Notes under the pieces: model-generated
What the model saw: only the letters and a program-made list of their open reading frames with translations
What the model was told of the DNA's origin: nothing
Database searches by the model: none
Source of the DNA: JAXDLH01 sp034666705
GTDB taxonomy: Bacteria; Chloroflexota; UBA6077; SHYK01
NCBI GenBank assembly: GCA_034666705.1
Contig: JAXDLH010000241.1
Span: 1 to 7,509, forward strand
DNA length: 7,509 bases
Reading direction: 5' to 3'
Part shown: positions 6,129-7,509 of the stretch, in pieces
Layout of the letters: every line of letters begins with the position of its first letter
How positions within the stretch are numbered: the first letter of the stretch is position 1
Translations under genes and position numbers: made by a program

Positions 6129-6150
6129 GGCCCCGCTGGGGGCCTTTTTT
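6129..6150 (+). terminator. Rho-independent terminator of ridA-mfs
   Basis: GGCCCC, loop GCTG, GGGGCC, then six T: a compact, textbook intrinsic terminator 67 bp after the MFS stop. The first two Ts of the stop complement (6149-6150) are shared with the TAA of the convergent acetyltransferase gene, so the two transcription units meet here. For the minus strand the stem lacks a downstream T-run. Confidence 0.88.
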
Positions 6151-6703
6151 ACTCTGGATCGGGATCCGGATCCAGCTCGAGACCAAAGATGACCACGTCG
6201 CGACGCCCCTCGGGCATATGGGCGATGCGCGGCATGAGCCCCCAGCGCGCGAAGCCCTCCCCGTCGAGCAGGCGCAGGCTCGCCGTGTTATGGGCAAAGA
6301 CCACCGCGAGAATCGTCCGGATGCCCAACGCCGGCGCCGCCTGCACCGCATAGCGTAGAAGGAACCGGCCGACACCCCGGCGCTGCCAATCCGGGTGCAC
6401 GTACAGGCTGGCCTCCACGGTAGGAATATAGGCGGCTCGCCCGTAAAACGTCGAAAGGCTCATCCACCCGACCACGTCGGCCCCATTCACGGCCACCCAC
6501 AACGGGTGACGACTCGGCTCATGCGCTGCAAACCAGGCTTCGCGATCGGCCATCGTGACCGGCACGAGGTCGGTCGTCGCGCTGTGTCCCGGAATCGAAG
6601 CGTTGTAGATGGCAACGATGGCCGGCAGGTCAGTCGGCTGGACCAATCGAACCTGCAGGGCGCGCTCGTGCACCTCCCGCTCGCTACCTCCTGCGTGGCT
6701 CAT
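6149..6703 (-). CDS. GNAT acetyltransferase, phosphinothricin acetyltransferase-like
   Basis: A 184-aa GNAT-fold N-acetyltransferase (PF00583/PF13420 type) transferring acetyl from acetyl-CoA to a small amine. The fold begins at VRLVQPTDLPAIVAIYN (18-34). The 'IYNASIPGHSATTD' and 'LWVAVNGADVVGWMSLSTFYGR' segments are like phosphinothricin/methionine sulfoximine acetyltransferases (Pat/YncA). The acetyl-CoA pyrophosphate loop is VHPDWQRRGVGRFLL, with Q-R-R-G-V-G at 107-112, and the 'AHNTASLRLLDGEGFARWG' region (137-155) completes motif B. Residues 177-184 form an acidic D-P repeat tail from a 6-bp tandem repeat. The ATG at 6703 overlaps the upstream stop as ATGA, but a GTG at 6673 would also leave the domain whole. 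Natural substrate unknown; a drug or herbicide-resistance role is not implied. Confidence 0.85.
   Translation of the reverse strand: MSHAGGSEREVHERALQVRLVQPTDLPAIVAIYNASIPGHSATTDLVPVTMADREAWFAAHEPSRHPLWVAVNGADVVGWMSLSTFYGRAAYIPTVEASLYVHPDWQRRGVGRFLLRYAVQAAPALGIRTILAVVFAHNTASLRLLDGEGFARWGLMPRIAHMPEGRRDVVIFGLELDPDPDPE
6156..6173. repeat. Three tandem 6-bp GGATC(C/G) units
   Basis: GGATCG GGATCC GGATCC, in frame at the 3' end of the acetyltransferase gene, encoding the alternating Asp-Pro tail. It probably arose by slippage and is of little functional weight. Confidence 0.7.
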
Positions 6704-7428
6704 TCGCCTGCCAGTTCGGTGCCATCGGGTACCGCCCTCGCACGCAGGCCGCGAAGCAGCGTCGGCGCCGCACCGGTGGCGAGCTGCACGAGCCGACGGC
6801 GCGACGTGAGACGGAAACTCTGGCGCAGCCCACGCAACTCCGCGCGAATCAATCCCCCGGACGGCGGCATGTCGCTGCCCTGCAGAACGGACCTCGGATG
6901 GCTGGAGTCATGCGCCGGCCCGCCATCTACAGCGGTGGCCCTCTTCCCTGCCCCCGGTTCTAGCCCCTGCTCGGGCTCGACTCCTACGGCGAGCAACGCT
7001 GCGAGGATCGGCAAGCCAAGGGCACGGCTTCGCCTGAGCACCTCCAACACGTGCTGGTGGTAGCCAACGTCATGCCCGATCGCCCGCTCCGCCGATTGCA
7101 CCACCTCGACCACGAGCTCCGGGGTCAGGCCACCCTCGTGTGCCGCCACGCCAATCAACAGCAGCCTGATCGTCGCCACCCGCACGACCAGCAGCGCGAA
7201 ATCATCGAACACACCACGCTCGTGACCGTAAGGGAACGGGCTGCCGTAAAGCTGATTGCGCACGAAATTGTCCATGACGGAGGGATGCGCGCGCATGAAC
7301 GGATCGTACGCATCGCGGCGTGCAGTGAGATACAACACCACCGATCCACTGCCGACGATGCCCGTGCGGCGCAACTGCAGCGCGGCGAACAGACGGTCGA
7401 CGGTGCGCCGGTATCGCTCGCTCCCCAC
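6700..7428 (-). CDS. FliB-like lysine-N-methylase C-terminal region (possibly truncated)
   Basis: A 242-aa reading frame beginning at GTG 7428. Residues about 44-133 resemble the C-terminal half of FliB-type flagellin lysine-N-methylases. They contain an 'HPSVMDNFVRNQLYGSPFPYG' segment, then 'DDFALLVVRVATIRLLLIGVAA' and 'VVEVVQSAERAIGHDVGYHQHVLEVL', matching the family pattern of ENYLVNYIF, an aliphatic helix, and IQSFSKxIEHN. The N-terminal cysteine cluster that FliB uses is absent, so alone this would not be a full enzyme (family about 400 aa). The last ~100 residues are Gly/Pro/Arg-rich and unlike the family. Just upstream, the same frame is open except for one TAG at 7459-7461. The stop overlaps the acetyltransferase ATG. 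Assignment is from remembered family pattern, so moderate; no flagellar gene is nearby. Confidence 0.5.
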   Translation of the reverse strand: MGSERYRRTVDRLFAALQLRRTGIVGSGSVVLYLTARRDAYDPFMRAHPSVMDNFVRNQLYGSPFPYGHERGVFDDFALLVVRVATIRLLLIGVAAHEGGLTPELVVEVVQSAERAIGHDVGYHQHVLEVLRRSRALGLPILAALLAVGVEPEQGLEPGAGKRATAVDGGPAHDSSHPRSVLQGSDMPPSGGLIRAELRGLRQSFRLTSRRRLVQLATGAAPTLLRGLRARAVPDGTELAGE

Positions 7429-7458
7429 TGCGTCGACCCTGGCCTGGTGCTCGACGAG

Positions 7459-7509
7459 CTACTCGCGCAGCAGCTGGAGCGTAAAGCGCGTCGCTAGGGC
7501 GTCCGCCGC
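7459..7509 (-). pseudogene. In-frame 3' end of an upstream reading frame, cut by window edge
   Basis: Sixteen sense codons (AADALATRFTLQLLRE) enter from the right edge and end at TAG (7459-7461). They are in the same frame as the FliB-like CDS, whose GTG lies 30 nt further on. The helical, Leu-rich character runs on across the stop (LVEHQARVDA), so this may be the front half of one gene split by a nonsense change. Alternatively it is simply the C-terminus of a separate upstream gene. Confidence 0.35.

Noticed and set aside
7051..7497. 148-codon + strand frame opposite the FliB-like gene
   Set aside because: His/Arg/Gln-rich with no recognisable motif, while the minus strand carries the FliB-like pattern; likely a shadow, though less certain than the others because the minus-strand frame may be broken.

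Overview
The window is GC-rich, gene-dense bacterial DNA with strong G/C preference at third codon positions, short intergenic gaps, and GTG as well as ATG starts. Nothing fixes the taxon. The gene content and style would suit a soil or thermophilic Chloroflexota (Thermomicrobia-like), actinobacterial or proteobacterial genome; Chloroflexota is only a guess. I see no rRNA, tRNA, CRISPR array, transposase or phage gene.

Region 1 (1-3309, + strand) is an operon for a NitT/TauT/SsuABC-type ABC importer: the C-terminal part of a periplasmic or lipoprotein substrate-binding protein (cut by the window edge), a dienelactone-hydrolase-family enzyme, the permease and the ATPase. The hydrolase sits between the binding protein and the permease, so the imported compound or its metabolite may be an ester or lactone. 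A perfect 27-bp inverted repeat (3317-3371) closes the operon and lies tail-to-tail with the next gene.

Region 2 (3383-6061) is a divergent pair of units. On the minus strand is an isochorismatase-superfamily cysteine amidohydrolase, closest in motif to N-carbamoylsarcosine amidase or maleamate amidase. On the plus strand are a RidA/YjgF-family protein and an MFS_3-type exporter, separated by only 2 nt. The roughly 290-bp gap between the units is visibly AT-richer than its surroundings and holds three short inverted repeats that could be operators. An amidohydrolase beside a RidA protein suggests catabolism of an amide or N-carbamoyl compound that releases a reactive enamine/imine; this is inference.

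Region 3 (6129-7509, minus strand, after a canonical rho-independent terminator) holds a GNAT acetyltransferase of the phosphinothricin-acetyltransferase type. Its start overlaps by 4 nt the stop of a gene resembling the C-terminal half of FliB-type lysine-N-methylases. An in-frame TAG 31 nt upstream of that gene's best start interrupts what looks like a continuous protein, so it may be a broken or truncated methylase.

No clearly new system is evident. The most useful leads are the hydrolase inside the importer operon, the divergent amidohydrolase/RidA-exporter locus with its palindromes, and the interrupted FliB-like gene.
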